A stretch of 64,000 nucleotides of DNA from Phycisphaeraceae bacterium. Its GTDB lineage: Bacteria; Planctomycetota; Phycisphaerae; Phycisphaerales; Phycisphaeraceae. The notes beneath the pieces were generated by a model that worked only from the letters and a program-made list of their open reading frames with translations, made no database searches and had not been told where the DNA came from. Made by a program: the position numbers and the translations under genes. Location of the stretch: NCBI GenBank assembly GCA_020851465.1, contig JADZCR010000003.1, forward strand, positions 124,001 to 188,000, in the 5' to 3' direction. Shown here piece after piece: positions 1-8,211 of this stretch (position 1 is the stretch's first letter; the number at the start of each line of letters is the position of its first letter).

Positions 1-500
1 CCTGCACTGAGCAGGTTTCGATGCGAGTCCACCGCGTAATAAATCTCGAACGGCCTGACGGTCTCCCTGCCGACCTGCCCCTTGCTGCGAATGATTTTGT
101 TGGCCAGCAGAGGGATGATGTATTCCTGATTGGGGATCGAGAGCAGGTTGAGTAAAAACCCCACGACCACTATCGGCATGGCGATGCGGTGCATACTCAC
201 GCCGCTGCTGACGATCGCGTTCAACTCACCATGTCGCGCCAGTGCTGCATAGGTGAAGCCCATCGCAGCCACCACGATCAGCCCGGAGAAAAACACATAC
301 AGGAACGGGATCATCGGCCCGTAGTAATCAATCACCGTGGAGATGAACCCGATGACGACACCGCGACCGCGATTGGCTTTGAGGAATTCATCAAAATTCA
401 GTGCCACATCCACCACGACGATCAGAAGCACAAACACCGCCAGCAGGATGACGAAGTTCAGCAGAAACTGTCGGATGATGTAACGGTCAACGGTTTTCAT
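1..500 (-). CDS. LptF/LptG-family permease, partial (C-terminus beyond window)
   Basis: This is the N-terminal 166 codons of a YjgP/YjgQ-family inner-membrane permease, read by translating the minus strand from an ATG at 500. It begins MKTVDRYIIRQFL, the usual amphipathic start of this family. A first membrane segment follows at about residues 12-32, then a second around the segment PMIPFLYVF, and the family-typical stretch HGELNAIVSSGVSMHRIAMPI. LptF and LptG form the membrane part of the LptB2FG ATPase that extracts lipopolysaccharide for export. The gene lies 25 bases downstream of a second, longer family member on the same strand, the usual lptF-lptG pairing. I infer it is the LptG partner, but the two subunits cannot be told apart from this fragment. 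The remainder lies left of position 1. Confidence 0.85.
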   Translation of the reverse strand, partial: MKTVDRYIIRQFLLNFVILLAVFVLLIVVVDVALNFDEFLKANRGRGVVIGFISTVIDYYGPMIPFLYVFFSGLIVVAAMGFTYAALARHGELNAIVSSGVSMHRIAMPIVVVGFLLNLLSIPNQEYIIPLLANKIIRSKGQVGRETVRPFEIYYAVDSHRNLLSA

Positions 501-525
501 GGTAATTCGTCAGACAGTCAACGCA

Positions 526-2187
526 TCAGTTGCGTGACACTCTCCGATACGTGTAAGCGATGGCTGCCAGCAGGATCGCGTTGCCCGACCATAAAAGGAT
601 TTTTCCTGTCATCATCGACTGTGATAGATCACCCATGACGTTTTCCCCGCCGTGGGCGATGATGACCGACAGGATTGCCAGCAGAAAACTCCAGAAGTAA
701 ACGACCAGTGTCATCTTGCCGCGCAAATGCAGACTGATGAGGGCGCCAAGGGTGAGCACGAGGACACAGCTCACCGCGGTCGCGGCACGCTCATGGACTT
801 TGGCGACGATGCGACGCCCCAGCTTCAATCGCCCCGCTTCCAGCAGGTCAGCCTGTTTCGAGACGACCTGATCGTCGGCATAGCTGGACCTGGCCTGCGT
901 GAGCAATGCTTCGCTTTCCTCTTTGGCCAGCGGAGCATAGATCGGCTTAGGCCACCATCCGCGGGGCAACGTCAGGTGGGCCTGCTCGGTACCGCGTTGC
1001 GTCGTCCGGGCGTCAAACACCATCGCGTCCGTCAGCTCGATGCTCACACGCGGTTCAATGCTGCCCTCATCAAAACCGACGCTCAGCGTCGTCAGCTTCG
1101 ATTCATAGCGACGCCAGGGCAGAGCACCGGCAAAGGTATCCACCCGCACCGGCGTATCACCCTGCGCTCTCAATAGCAGTTGGTTACCTTTTCGCTCAAT
1201 CTTCGAGGCGCGAATCTCAAACCGCTCATTGATTCCCGACGCCCGAAGCGACAGCGGCGTGGCGGCGGAGTTTTTCAACGCGCTCTCCAGAAATCGCAGC
1301 GTCCGCTCCGTCGCCATCGCTTTGACCAGTGCTTCCTTCCGCTCACGCACAAAGTCGAAGTTCTCCGGTCTCTTGCTCAATCGTTGAAGATCGTGCCACC
1401 CCAAAAAGGAGAGTCGATCCTTAAACGGGTTGGGGATCGGGAACGGCGGGACTTCCGTGCGATCAACGGCGATGAGATGCTGAGCATCCTCCTCGTACAT
1501 CACGACGTTGCGCAGCCACATCTTGACGTAGGTCTGGTTGGAATCGGGAAAGCGAAAGATGAAAACTTCAGCCCGCTGCGCGGTTCCCTCTCGGGCGATC
1601 TTTCCTTCCGCTCCGCTGAGCCGGCCGACCGCCACGCCGTCAAGCAGCAGCATCCGTTCGGGTTGCACTTCGCCCTCCGGCCAGACTGGTTTTTGCGTGT
1701 CATCTGCGGCATCCGCGTAGATGATCAGCTTTCCCATTTTGATCGTCTGATGCCTTTGGACCTGCTTGACGATCGCACCGATGAGATCCTTTTCGATCTG
1801 CTTCTGCGCCAACAGGTAAAACCTGGGCACGACAAAATGACTCGAATAAAAGATGCCCAGTGTGAGCATCGCCCCCACGACGATCACGGGCAGCAGCAGC
1901 GAAAAATAACTCATGCCGCTGGCGCGACAGGCGAGGATTTCGTTATCCGCAACCAGACGCACAAACACGACCGTGCTGGCAAACGCCGCCGCGAAGGGCA
2001 GTACCAGCCCCACTACCGTCGGCATGCTGTAGAAAACGAACTTCACCAGCCCTGTCGCGCTGAGCAGGCCGTCCGACATTGGCTTGATCGCTGCGGCAAA
2101 GCCCACCACGACCACGAGCACTCCCGTCGCCAGCAACAGGACGCGCAGCAATTCGCGGAGGATGTAACGGTAAATAGTCCAGGGCAT
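526..2187 (-). CDS. LptF/LptG-family permease (YjgP/YjgQ)
   Basis: This is an inner-membrane permease of the YjgP/YjgQ family, predicted to form part of the lipopolysaccharide extraction ABC transporter. The 553-residue protein has N-terminal membrane helices (about residues 12-32, 55-80 and 100-120), the family motif NEILACRASGMSYFSLLLP near residue 85, a long periplasmic region, and three C-terminal helices (about residues 465-545). It is longer than the roughly 360 residues of E. coli LptF because the periplasmic part is expanded to about 340 residues. It follows rph by 43 bases and precedes a second family member by 25 bases, so rph and the two permeases may be co-transcribed. The ATG at 2187 has no obvious Shine-Dalgarno sequence. 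Family assignment is firm; calling it LptF specifically is inference from gene order. Confidence 0.85.
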   Translation of the reverse strand: MPWTIYRYILRELLRVLLLATGVLVVVVGFAAAIKPMSDGLLSATGLVKFVFYSMPTVVGLVLPFAAAFASTVVFVRLVADNEILACRASGMSYFSLLLPVIVVGAMLTLGIFYSSHFVVPRFYLLAQKQIEKDLIGAIVKQVQRHQTIKMGKLIIYADAADDTQKPVWPEGEVQPERMLLLDGVAVGRLSGAEGKIAREGTAQRAEVFIFRFPDSNQTYVKMWLRNVVMYEEDAQHLIAVDRTEVPPFPIPNPFKDRLSFLGWHDLQRLSKRPENFDFVRERKEALVKAMATERTLRFLESALKNSAATPLSLRASGINERFEIRASKIERKGNQLLLRAQGDTPVRVDTFAGALPWRRYESKLTTLSVGFDEGSIEPRVSIELTDAMVFDARTTQRGTEQAHLTLPRGWWPKPIYAPLAKEESEALLTQARSSYADDQVVSKQADLLEAGRLKLGRRIVAKVHERAATAVSCVLVLTLGALISLHLRGKMTLVVYFWSFLLAILSVIIAHGGENVMGDLSQSMMTGKILLWSGNAILLAAIAYTYRRVSRN

Positions 2188-2230
2188 TGCTACGCCAATG
2201 ATAAGTCGTTAACTGTCCCGACGCGCCGGC

Positions 2231-2941
2231 TCAGGCGAGCGTGCGTCTCTGCACTTTCATTAATTCACGGATTCCCCCCGCCGCTAGTGTCAGCAATCGA
2301 TCAAGTTGCGCCCGGGAAAACGCGGCTCCCTCGGCGGTGCCCTGCACCTCAACAAACTGGCCTCGGTGATTCATGGCGACGTTCATATCCACCTGTGCCC
2401 GGACATCCAGCTCATAGTCCAGATCGAGCCGAGCGACATCATCAATAATCCCCACGCTCACCGCAGCCACCGGCCCAATGATCGGATCATCCTGAATGAT
2501 CCCGGATTGACGGCAGTGGGCGATGCACTGAGCCAGCGCGACAAACGCACCCGTGATCGACGCGGTGCGGGTTCCGCCATCCGCCTGAAGCACATCGCAA
2601 TCGCAGGCGATGGCAACACCCGGCATTTTTTCCAGGTCCACCGAAGCCCGCAGCGCACGTCCGATGAGCCGTTGAATTTCCGTACCTCGGCTGTCCACGC
2701 CGCGCCGTTTCCGCTGTGATGTCGATCCGGGCAGCATGGAATATTCCGCGGTGACCCAGCCCTTAGGTCGTATCGACGGATCACTGCCGGGCTTGGGCAT
2801 GAGCCATTTGGGGGTCTCATCCACCGAAGCGGTGCAGAGCACGCGCGTGTGCCCCTGGGTGATGATGACACTGCCGGGGGCAGCAGTGACGAAAGGTTCG
2901 ATCGTGGTCGGCCGGAGCCGATGGGCTGGGCGAGTCTTCAT
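2231..2941 (-). CDS. rph: Ribonuclease PH
   Basis: RNase PH is a phosphate-dependent 3'-5' exoribonuclease that trims tRNA precursors and other RNAs in the cytoplasm. The 236-residue product matches the family's usual length. It has the characteristic sequence in order: LRPTTIEP near residue 9, GHTRVLCTASVDE near residue 30, GWVTAEYSMLPGST near residue 62 followed by an arginine-rich stretch, RGTEIQRLIGRALRA near residue 84, and CDVLQADGGTRTASITGA near residue 114, which belongs to the phosphate-binding active site. The ATG at 2941 has no clear Shine-Dalgarno sequence; TAACCT lies 6 bases upstream. The gene sits 43 bases before the LptF-like permease, and the dehydratase gene on the same strand ends 101 bases upstream of its start. 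Confidence 0.95.
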   Translation of the reverse strand: MKTRPAHRLRPTTIEPFVTAAPGSVIITQGHTRVLCTASVDETPKWLMPKPGSDPSIRPKGWVTAEYSMLPGSTSQRKRRGVDSRGTEIQRLIGRALRASVDLEKMPGVAIACDCDVLQADGGTRTASITGAFVALAQCIAHCRQSGIIQDDPIIGPVAAVSVGIIDDVARLDLDYELDVRAQVDMNVAMNHRGQFVEVQGTAEGAAFSRAQLDRLLTLAAGGIRELMKVQRRTLA

Positions 2942-3042
2942 CGCGACAGGTTACCGATCAATCAGGAAGTCACCAAGCCGTCAAGGTCAGCCCGGTATCA
3001 GGGAAATGCGCTGCATCAGACCAACATTCAGTCGTAGCCGAC

Positions 3043-4581
3043 TCAGCCGGCTGCCCTGGCGGCGTCCACCATTTCCGGCACCGCGGCGCGCAGTGCCTGG
3101 ACAATCGCCTCGCGCGAGGCGTGCTGCCACGGATGGCCGCCTTCGACTCCCGGATCGCGCAGTCCGTCAAACGTAGTGATGATCTGTTTCATCCTCGCCG
3201 CTGTCGGCGGATGCGTCTGCCAGATACGCACCGACACATGAGGCGTCTCGATCATGTTCTCTCCTCCGTAAGCCAACTCCTCGAACAGCTTTTCGCCGGG
3301 ACGAATTCCCGTGAATTGCACGGGCACATCGACATCGGGTTCCAGTCCCTGCAGCCGGATGAATTGCCGCGCCAGATCGACGATGCGGATCGGATCACCC
3401 ATATCGAGCAGGAACACCTCGCCGCCCCCCTGCCCATCCGCGTTGGAAAGTGCCGCCGACTGAAGCACCAGCCCAGCAGCTTCGGGGATGGTCATGAAAT
3501 AGCGGTACATATCAGGATGAGTGACGGTCACGGGCAGGCCGCGGGCGATTTGCTGCGACCAGATCGGAAGCACGCTGCACGCCGAACCGAGCACGTTACC
3601 GAAGCGGACCATCGAGTAATTCGTATCGCTGCGTGTGTTGAGATGCTGAATGTAAAGCTCTGCGAGCCGCTTGCTCGCGCCCATCACCGAGCTGGGATTG
3701 ACCGCCTTGTCCGTCGAGATCATGACGAAGCGATCCACTCCGTTCTGGGCAGCGGCGTCGGCGATGGAGCGGGTGCCGTAAAAATTATTCTCCACGGCTT
3801 CCGAGGGATGATCCTCCATCATCGGCACGTGCTTGTGTGCCGCAGCGTGAAAGATCACCGCTGGCTTCTGCGATGCGATCACCCCCAGCGTGCGCGGACG
3901 GTTCGTTACATCGTGGAGAATCGCCGCCCGGTCCAGCCTGCTGTGCGCCCGCGCGATCTCACGATCGATTTCAAAGAGGGCATTTTCGGAGCGTTCGACT
4001 AGCACGAGCTTTGACGGCCCGAATCGCGCGACAATCCGTGCGATCTCCGAACCGATCGAGCCACCCGCCCCCGTGATGAGCACGACACGATCCGCAAGCG
4101 TTCGTCGGATCGCATGCTCATCGAGGTCGTGCGGCCGACGATTCAGAAGCCGCACCGGATCAACGAACGGGCTGGCCATTGCCGCAGCGGATACCCGGCC
4201 GCCCATCGGCGTAAACGTGGTACGGCCGGCGAGTTGGTCAGCGAGCGTGGGCATGAATCTCCAGGAAAGGCGGCGGACTTCAAGAATACGAATGGCCTCG
4301 TCGGCGGCGGCGGTCATCACCGCAGGTAACGAAATCAAAACCTGATCCGCGTGCGTCTCATCAAGGATCCGTTCGAGTTGATCCAAGGTGCCCAGACCTT
4401 GACTCGCATGGGTCGTACCTGCCGAACCATTGGTGAGAATGACTCCCGCGATATGCGGCTGTGGCTCCACAACCTCAAGGCTGTGCGCCAGTTGCGCTGC
4501 GCTCACCGGGGTACCGATCAGTAAGACTCGCAACGCTTTGGCAGGGGTGGTGGCTTGACTCCCATTTCGATGACTGGGCAT
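3043..4581 (-). CDS. CapD/WbpM-family nucleotide-sugar 4,6-dehydratase lacking membrane helices
   Basis: This is a predicted UDP-N-acetylhexosamine 4,6-dehydratase (or 5-inverting dehydratase) for surface polysaccharide or glycan precursors. The extended SDR domain begins with GAGGSIGSEIA around residue 165 and carries AAAHKHVPMMEDHP, STDKAVNPSSVMGASK and VRFGNVLGS. The catalytic Tyr-xxx-Lys of ordinary SDRs is replaced by Met-xxx-Lys, as in WbpM, PglF and FlaA1-like enzymes. Upstream is the family's N-terminal Rossmann-like domain (about residues 14-140), but the four membrane helices found in long WbpM-type enzymes are absent, so this one should be soluble. I chose the ATG at 4581 because AGGAG lies 6 bases upstream; a longer frame begins at 4713 without support. 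It is divergent from the PilZ gene. The exact sugar substrate is unknown. Confidence 0.85.
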   Translation of the reverse strand: MPSHRNGSQATTPAKALRVLLIGTPVSAAQLAHSLEVVEPQPHIAGVILTNGSAGTTHASQGLGTLDQLERILDETHADQVLISLPAVMTAAADEAIRILEVRRLSWRFMPTLADQLAGRTTFTPMGGRVSAAAMASPFVDPVRLLNRRPHDLDEHAIRRTLADRVVLITGAGGSIGSEIARIVARFGPSKLVLVERSENALFEIDREIARAHSRLDRAAILHDVTNRPRTLGVIASQKPAVIFHAAAHKHVPMMEDHPSEAVENNFYGTRSIADAAAQNGVDRFVMISTDKAVNPSSVMGASKRLAELYIQHLNTRSDTNYSMVRFGNVLGSACSVLPIWSQQIARGLPVTVTHPDMYRYFMTIPEAAGLVLQSAALSNADGQGGGEVFLLDMGDPIRIVDLARQFIRLQGLEPDVDVPVQFTGIRPGEKLFEELAYGGENMIETPHVSVRIWQTHPPTAARMKQIITTFDGLRDPGVEGGHPWQHASREAIVQALRAAVPEMVDAARAAG

Positions 4582-4745
4582 GGACAACTCCTGGATCACG
4601 CTCAGGAGTGTTATCGGCCCAGTTGTGGGCGAATCATCAGGTCTGACTTTTCCGGTTGGGAAACCTGTGACGAATTTAAACTGCCAGGCCGCACCAGACG
4701 ATACCAATGACATCAGGGTTGACTGCTTACGCCAAGGAGCACCTC

Positions 4746-5126
4746 ATGTCGCGCGCCAACCGATCCGCCGAATCACGCCAGGCACCACGTCTGCGACTTC
4801 CCGCAATGTACACCCTGGTGCGTGTCCGTCGGCGCGGTGACGAACGGTACTCATGGTCAGGCTATATCTACGACATCAGCAATTCCGGGATGCGCTTTGA
4901 ACTCGATAGCCCGCTCGAACCGGGAACGCAGATCGAAGTCAAAGCGATGCTCCCCGGCTCGCCACACACCACCTTTGCCGCCAGCGGCCACGTCGTCCGC
5001 CGTCACGATGACAGCGAAGACCTCGGCCCGACACGCATGGGTATGACCTTTGACAGTTTCGCCGGCCGCACGGATCGTCGCCGGCTGGAAGACTACATCT
5101 CGCAGTCCAGCCTCAAAGCCGCGTAA
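4746..5126 (+). CDS. PilZ-domain protein
   Basis: This is a 126-residue protein made almost entirely of one PilZ domain, the family that binds cyclic di-GMP. The RxxxR-type arginine motif appears as RQAPRLRLP near residue 10. The second motif appears as YDISNSGMRFE near residue 40, matching the (D/N)xSxxG consensus. No membrane segment or second domain is present, so it may act as a stand-alone effector or adaptor. The ATG at 4746 is supported by AAGGAG six bases upstream; an earlier in-frame start at 4707 lacks this and would overlap the divergent promoter region. The neighbouring dehydratase gene is transcribed away from it, so a regulatory link between c-di-GMP and polysaccharide synthesis is possible but unproven. 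Confidence 0.85.
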   Translation: MSRANRSAESRQAPRLRLPAMYTLVRVRRRGDERYSWSGYIYDISNSGMRFELDSPLEPGTQIEVKAMLPGSPHTTFAASGHVVRRHDDSEDLGPTRMGMTFDSFAGRTDRRRLEDYISQSSLKAA

Positions 5127-5180
5127 TGGTGCGGCTTCGCTGGCAGACCTGACTCATTCGTGATTTTCTCTGACCTCCTT

Positions 5181-5969
5181 TCACGCCCTCTTCAGCGCAA
5201 AGAATCGCTCCGCGTTCGCATCCGTCACGCGCGTGAATTCTTCCAGTGTCATTCCCCGTTGTCCCGCAAGGAACTGCGCAGTCACACGCACGTAGGACGG
5301 TTCGTTCACCTTGACCTTCCGATGCGGAGCGGGCGTCAGGTACGGGGCATCGGTTTCGATCATGATGCGATCCAGAGGAACGCGAGCCGCCGATGCCGCC
5401 AAAGTTGTGGAGTTCTGAAAGGTAACGATACCCGTGAAACTGACCATCGCGCCCAGTGCAAGTATCTTGTCGAGTTCCTCATCAGTACCGGTAAAGCAGT
5501 GAAACACGAAGCGTGACGGCTCGATACCGCTGCTGCGAATCATCTCGATCGTCTCGTCAGTGGCCTGACGGTTGTGGATGATGCAGGGAAACCCCGGCCG
5601 GTCAATCTCTGCGAGCAATTCCAGTTGCCAGGCGAATGCGCGGCGTTGATCCTCCATCGGTGGATCGGGATAGTGCCGATCCAGCCCCATCTCCCCAAGC
5701 GCGACGACTTTGGGAAGCCGCAGCAACTCACGCAGTCGTCCGAGCAGATCGCTCCGGTCTTTCCATTGCCCCGCGTAATGCGGATGCAGACCGGCTGCGA
5801 AGTAGATGTGAGGATAGGCGCGTGCCAGCTCCGCCGCAGCCAGTGCATCGGGAGGCGCGGTGCCTATGGTAATCATGCGGTCCACGCCGGCCTCGGCCGC
5901 CCGACAAAGAACATCATCGAACTGTGCCGCAATCGGCGTGTAGGTGAGATGGCAATGGGTATCAATCAT
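5181..5969 (-). CDS. TatD-family metal-dependent deoxyribonuclease
   Basis: This is a TatD-type hydrolase of 262 residues, a cytoplasmic metal-dependent nuclease family (3'-5' exonuclease and repair roles in characterised members). Metal-binding and catalytic elements are visible in order: IDTHCHL at the extreme N-terminus, GEMGLD near residue 93, IIHNRQA near residue 128, FHCFTG near residue 153, and ETDAPYL near residue 204. I chose the ATG at 5969, which puts the HxH motif at residues 4-6 as in the family; a frame extension to 6017 has no support. There is no Shine-Dalgarno sequence; a TATTTT hexamer lies 8 bases upstream of ATG. The gene converges on the PilZ gene with 54 bases between, where I see no clear terminator. 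Confidence 0.9.
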   Translation of the reverse strand: MIDTHCHLTYTPIAAQFDDVLCRAAEAGVDRMITIGTAPPDALAAAELARAYPHIYFAAGLHPHYAGQWKDRSDLLGRLRELLRLPKVVALGEMGLDRHYPDPPMEDQRRAFAWQLELLAEIDRPGFPCIIHNRQATDETIEMIRSSGIEPSRFVFHCFTGTDEELDKILALGAMVSFTGIVTFQNSTTLAASAARVPLDRIMIETDAPYLTPAPHRKVKVNEPSYVRVTAQFLAGQRGMTLEEFTRVTDANAERFFALKRA

Positions 5970-6137
5970 GGTTGTCAAAAATATGATTGACGCGAAAAAA
6001 GGGCAACGCAAAATCAATCGACGGGACTGGGGAATACGTGTTGACCGTTACGCTCGACTTTCGGTTTCTTCGAGCAGACAACCTGCAGTTTGGAATCCGT
6101 AGCTTAGAGTCGCCTAGCTACGCAGGAGTAATATCAA

Positions 6138-6380
6138 TTATCTCGATATCACCCACCGCACAAACGAGATGACCAGCGTAACAGCGAGTGTGACAAAGGC
6201 GATCGTCGTCGTCCAAGATTTTCGATCGAGCAGCCACCACACGAGCACGACGCCAAAGGCCGCCGCATTGGTGATGAGAATCGCACGTAACTGAGACCGC
6301 CGGTAAATCTTCGCATCGGGTAATACTGCGCCGGGTGGAAGTCCATGAGCATCGGGATCGGGATGAGAAGTTTCTGCCAT
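6138..6380 (-). CDS. Small two-helix membrane protein, unknown function
   Basis: This is a predicted 80-residue protein that I do not recognise. It has a hydrophilic, proline-rich N-terminus (residues 1-30) and then two hydrophobic segments at about residues 32-50 and 57-77, separated by the short loop DRKSWTT. That suggests a small inner-membrane hairpin protein. It lies downstream of recA on the same strand, with 171 bases between. A different reading frame of 123 codons overlaps it and extends further upstream to 6520; I prefer this frame for its membrane-protein character, but neither has a convincing ribosome binding site. It may be a real small gene or a chance frame. Confidence 0.5.
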   Translation of the reverse strand: MAETSHPDPDAHGLPPGAVLPDAKIYRRSQLRAILITNAAAFGVVLVWWLLDRKSWTTTIAFVTLAVTLVISFVRWVISR

Positions 6381-6551
6381 CTCAGGTAAGCCCGGTACGT
6401 CCAGCCATTCAGAGGCACGACTTGCGGACCCGCGTCATCGTTCACATACGCACGGCAGCGTGAGTTGTCCGTGCGATTCTCGTCTCCATCCCAGCTCGTG
6501 TGGAATTCCATCGCGAACACGGCGCAACTGATGCCGTGAAATCAACCCCGC

Positions 6552-7652
6552 TCACTCCTCATCGTCCTCTTCCGACTCCACTTCGCCGTCGCCGCCCGCA
6601 GAGGCTTTGACCAGGCTCGCGCCTTTCTTTTCCATCACCTGCAAGCGGATTTCATCGAAGAGTTCCTTGTTTTCTGCGATGAACTTCTTGGCGTTTTCAC
6701 GACCCTGCCCCAGACGGACTTCGTTGAAGTTGAACCACGCGCCGCTCTTCTGCACCACCTCAGCTGTCACGGCTAGGTCGAGCAGGTCGCCGCTGGCACT
6801 GATGCCTTCGTTGAACATGATGTCGAACTCCGCATCACGGAACGGCGGAGCCACCTTGTTCTTCACCACGCGGGCACGGACACGATTACCCACCGCGACT
6901 TCGCCTTCCTTGATCGAGCCGGTTCGGCGGATGTCGATGCGAACGCTGGCGTAGAATTTCAATGCGCGGCCGCCGGGCGTCGTCTCAGGATTCCCAAACA
7001 TCACGCCGATCTTTTCGCGAAGCTGGTTGATAAAGATCACGGTGCATTTGCTGCGGGCAATCGCGCCGGTGAGCTTACGCAGGGCCTGACTCATGAGACG
7101 GGCCTGCAACCCGACGTGGCTGTCTCCCATTTCGCCTTCGATCTCAGCACGGGGAATCAGGGCTGCGACCGAGTCCACGACGATCACATCGACCGCGTTG
7201 GACCGCACGAGCAACTCGCAGATTTCCAGCGCCTGCTCGCCGGTATCCGGCTGCGAGACAAGAAGGTCTTCGAGGTTGACGCCCAGCCGACGTGCCCATG
7301 AAGGGTCGAGCGCATGTTCCGCATCGATGAAGGCCGCAACGCCGCCGTCTTTCTGTGCGTTGGAGACGACGGTCAGCGCGAGCGTGGTTTTGCCGGACGA
7401 TTCGGGGCCGAAAACTTCGACGACCCTGCCGCGGGGAATACCGCGCCCGCCGAGGGCCAGGTCCAGACTGATCGAGCCGGTCGAGATGCCGGGAACGACC
7501 GTGGTGGGATCATCATCAAGCCGCATGATCGACCCCTTGCCGAAGGCCCGCTCGATCTGCGTGACCGCCTGCTCCAAGGCCCGCTTACGACCCGGGTCCG
7601 CCCCGTTGCCGGACGTGCCCGCCGCTGTGTTGTTCGTACTGCTCTTGGCCAT
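6552..7652 (-). CDS. recA: RecA recombinase
   Basis: RecA forms ATP-dependent filaments on single-stranded DNA for homologous recombination and for SOS induction through LexA self-cleavage. From the ATG at 7652 the protein has 366 residues. Walker A GPESSGKT is at about residues 82-89, followed by family-typical segments such as IDAEHALDP, the Walker B region [15 protein letters not shown] and [14 protein letters not shown]. The C-terminus is very acidic, as in most RecA proteins. The first 22 residues before the core are Ser/Asn/Gly-rich and probably disordered. I chose ATG 7652 because GGGGAG lies 5 bases upstream; the open frame extends to 7718 but without support. A good promoter lies at 7780-7807. 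Confidence 0.97.
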   Translation of the reverse strand: MAKSSTNNTAAGTSGNGADPGRKRALEQAVTQIERAFGKGSIMRLDDDPTTVVPGISTGSISLDLALGGRGIPRGRVVEVFGPESSGKTTLALTVVSNAQKDGGVAAFIDAEHALDPSWARRLGVNLEDLLVSQPDTGEQALEICELLVRSNAVDVIVVDSVAALIPRAEIEGEMGDSHVGLQARLMSQALRKLTGAIARSKCTVIFINQLREKIGVMFGNPETTPGGRALKFYASVRIDIRRTGSIKEGEVAVGNRVRARVVKNKVAPPFRDAEFDIMFNEGISASGDLLDLAVTAEVVQKSGAWFNFNEVRLGQGRENAKKFIAENKELFDEIRLQVMEKKGASLVKASAGGDGEVESEEDDEE

Positions 7653-7779
7653 GTCAACTCCCCTGCTGGTTGAAGTGTGTCCGTTAACCGATGCACGATT
7701 TCCCGTTGCGCTCACCATAACGCTGCTCCTGCATGTGTCAAAAAGTGTGCTGACCCGCGACGATAGTTCGGCTTACGTT

Positions 7780-7807
7780 AGGATACTATTTGTTCGGTAT
7801 CTGTCAA
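7780..7807 (-). promoter_or_regulatory. recA promoter
   Basis: On the minus strand TTGACA (7807-7802) is followed after 16 bases by TATCCT (7785-7780), a good vegetative sigma-factor match. The predicted transcript start near 7773 gives a leader of about 120 bases before recA. Two direct copies of CCGAAC (minus strand, 7797-7792 and 7771-7766) lie in the spacer and just at the start site, a possible repressor-binding geometry. Whether they are an SOS operator is unknown. Confidence 0.6.
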
Positions 7808-7905
7808 GGTCTCTCTTTAATCATTTTTCATTTACGAAATGCGGTCTCGCTGCGTCGCTTCCCCAACATTTTTCATCATCGAATGCCTTCATAATTACCC
7901 AGCTC

Positions 7906-7934
7906 TTGACGTTATGGATTGTAAGACATTATTT
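7906..7934 (+). promoter_or_regulatory. Candidate promoter upstream of the redoxin gene
   Basis: TTGACG (7906-7911) and TTATTT (7929-7934) are separated by 17 bases. The spacing and the -35 element are good, but the -10 element is weak. It would give a leader of roughly 270 bases before the gene at 8212, so another promoter closer to the gene is quite possible. Confidence 0.3.
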
Positions 7935-8211
7935 ACGATGGGCTTAGATATGTTAAATTCTGGATACGTCTTCCGATCCGCCTGCCCCCTCGTCCCGTGG
8001 TCGAGTTTCCAAACTCCGTCAGCGTCGTACGTGCTGGTCTCATACTCAGCATTTTATCAAAATATTTTTAACAGTCAATCAATTTGTTCATTTATTTTTC
8101 ACCGTTTTGGCGAGGCGGTCTGATCTGCCGCGCGAACCGCACCGCAACATTGCTTCGTACACTGCGTTAGTCCCCAGGCGACAATCTCATCCCCTTTTGA
8201 AGGAGTCCATC

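Larger units (their letters stand above)
7653..8211. other. 559-bp intergenic region, AT-richer than its surroundings
   Basis: This divergent region between recA and the redoxin gene is the longest gene-free stretch in the window. It is visibly richer in A and T between about 7770 and 8100 than the flanking genes. It holds the recA promoter at 7780-7807 and a weaker plus-strand promoter candidate at 7906-7934. Several short open frames cross it, but they have no ribosome binding site or protein-like composition. I see no tRNA-like or obvious structured RNA element. Confidence 0.6.

Noticed and set aside
1180..2448. Long plus-strand open frame (422 codons) across the LptF-like gene
   Set aside because: Its translation is rich in Arg, His and Gln without domain features, and it lies opposite two clear genes; it is a shadow of high-GC coding DNA.
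6149..6520. 123-codon minus-strand frame overlapping the small membrane protein gene
   Set aside because: It has no recognisable composition in its downstream half and no ribosome site; the 80-codon frame has clear membrane helices. A frameshifted gene cannot be fully excluded.
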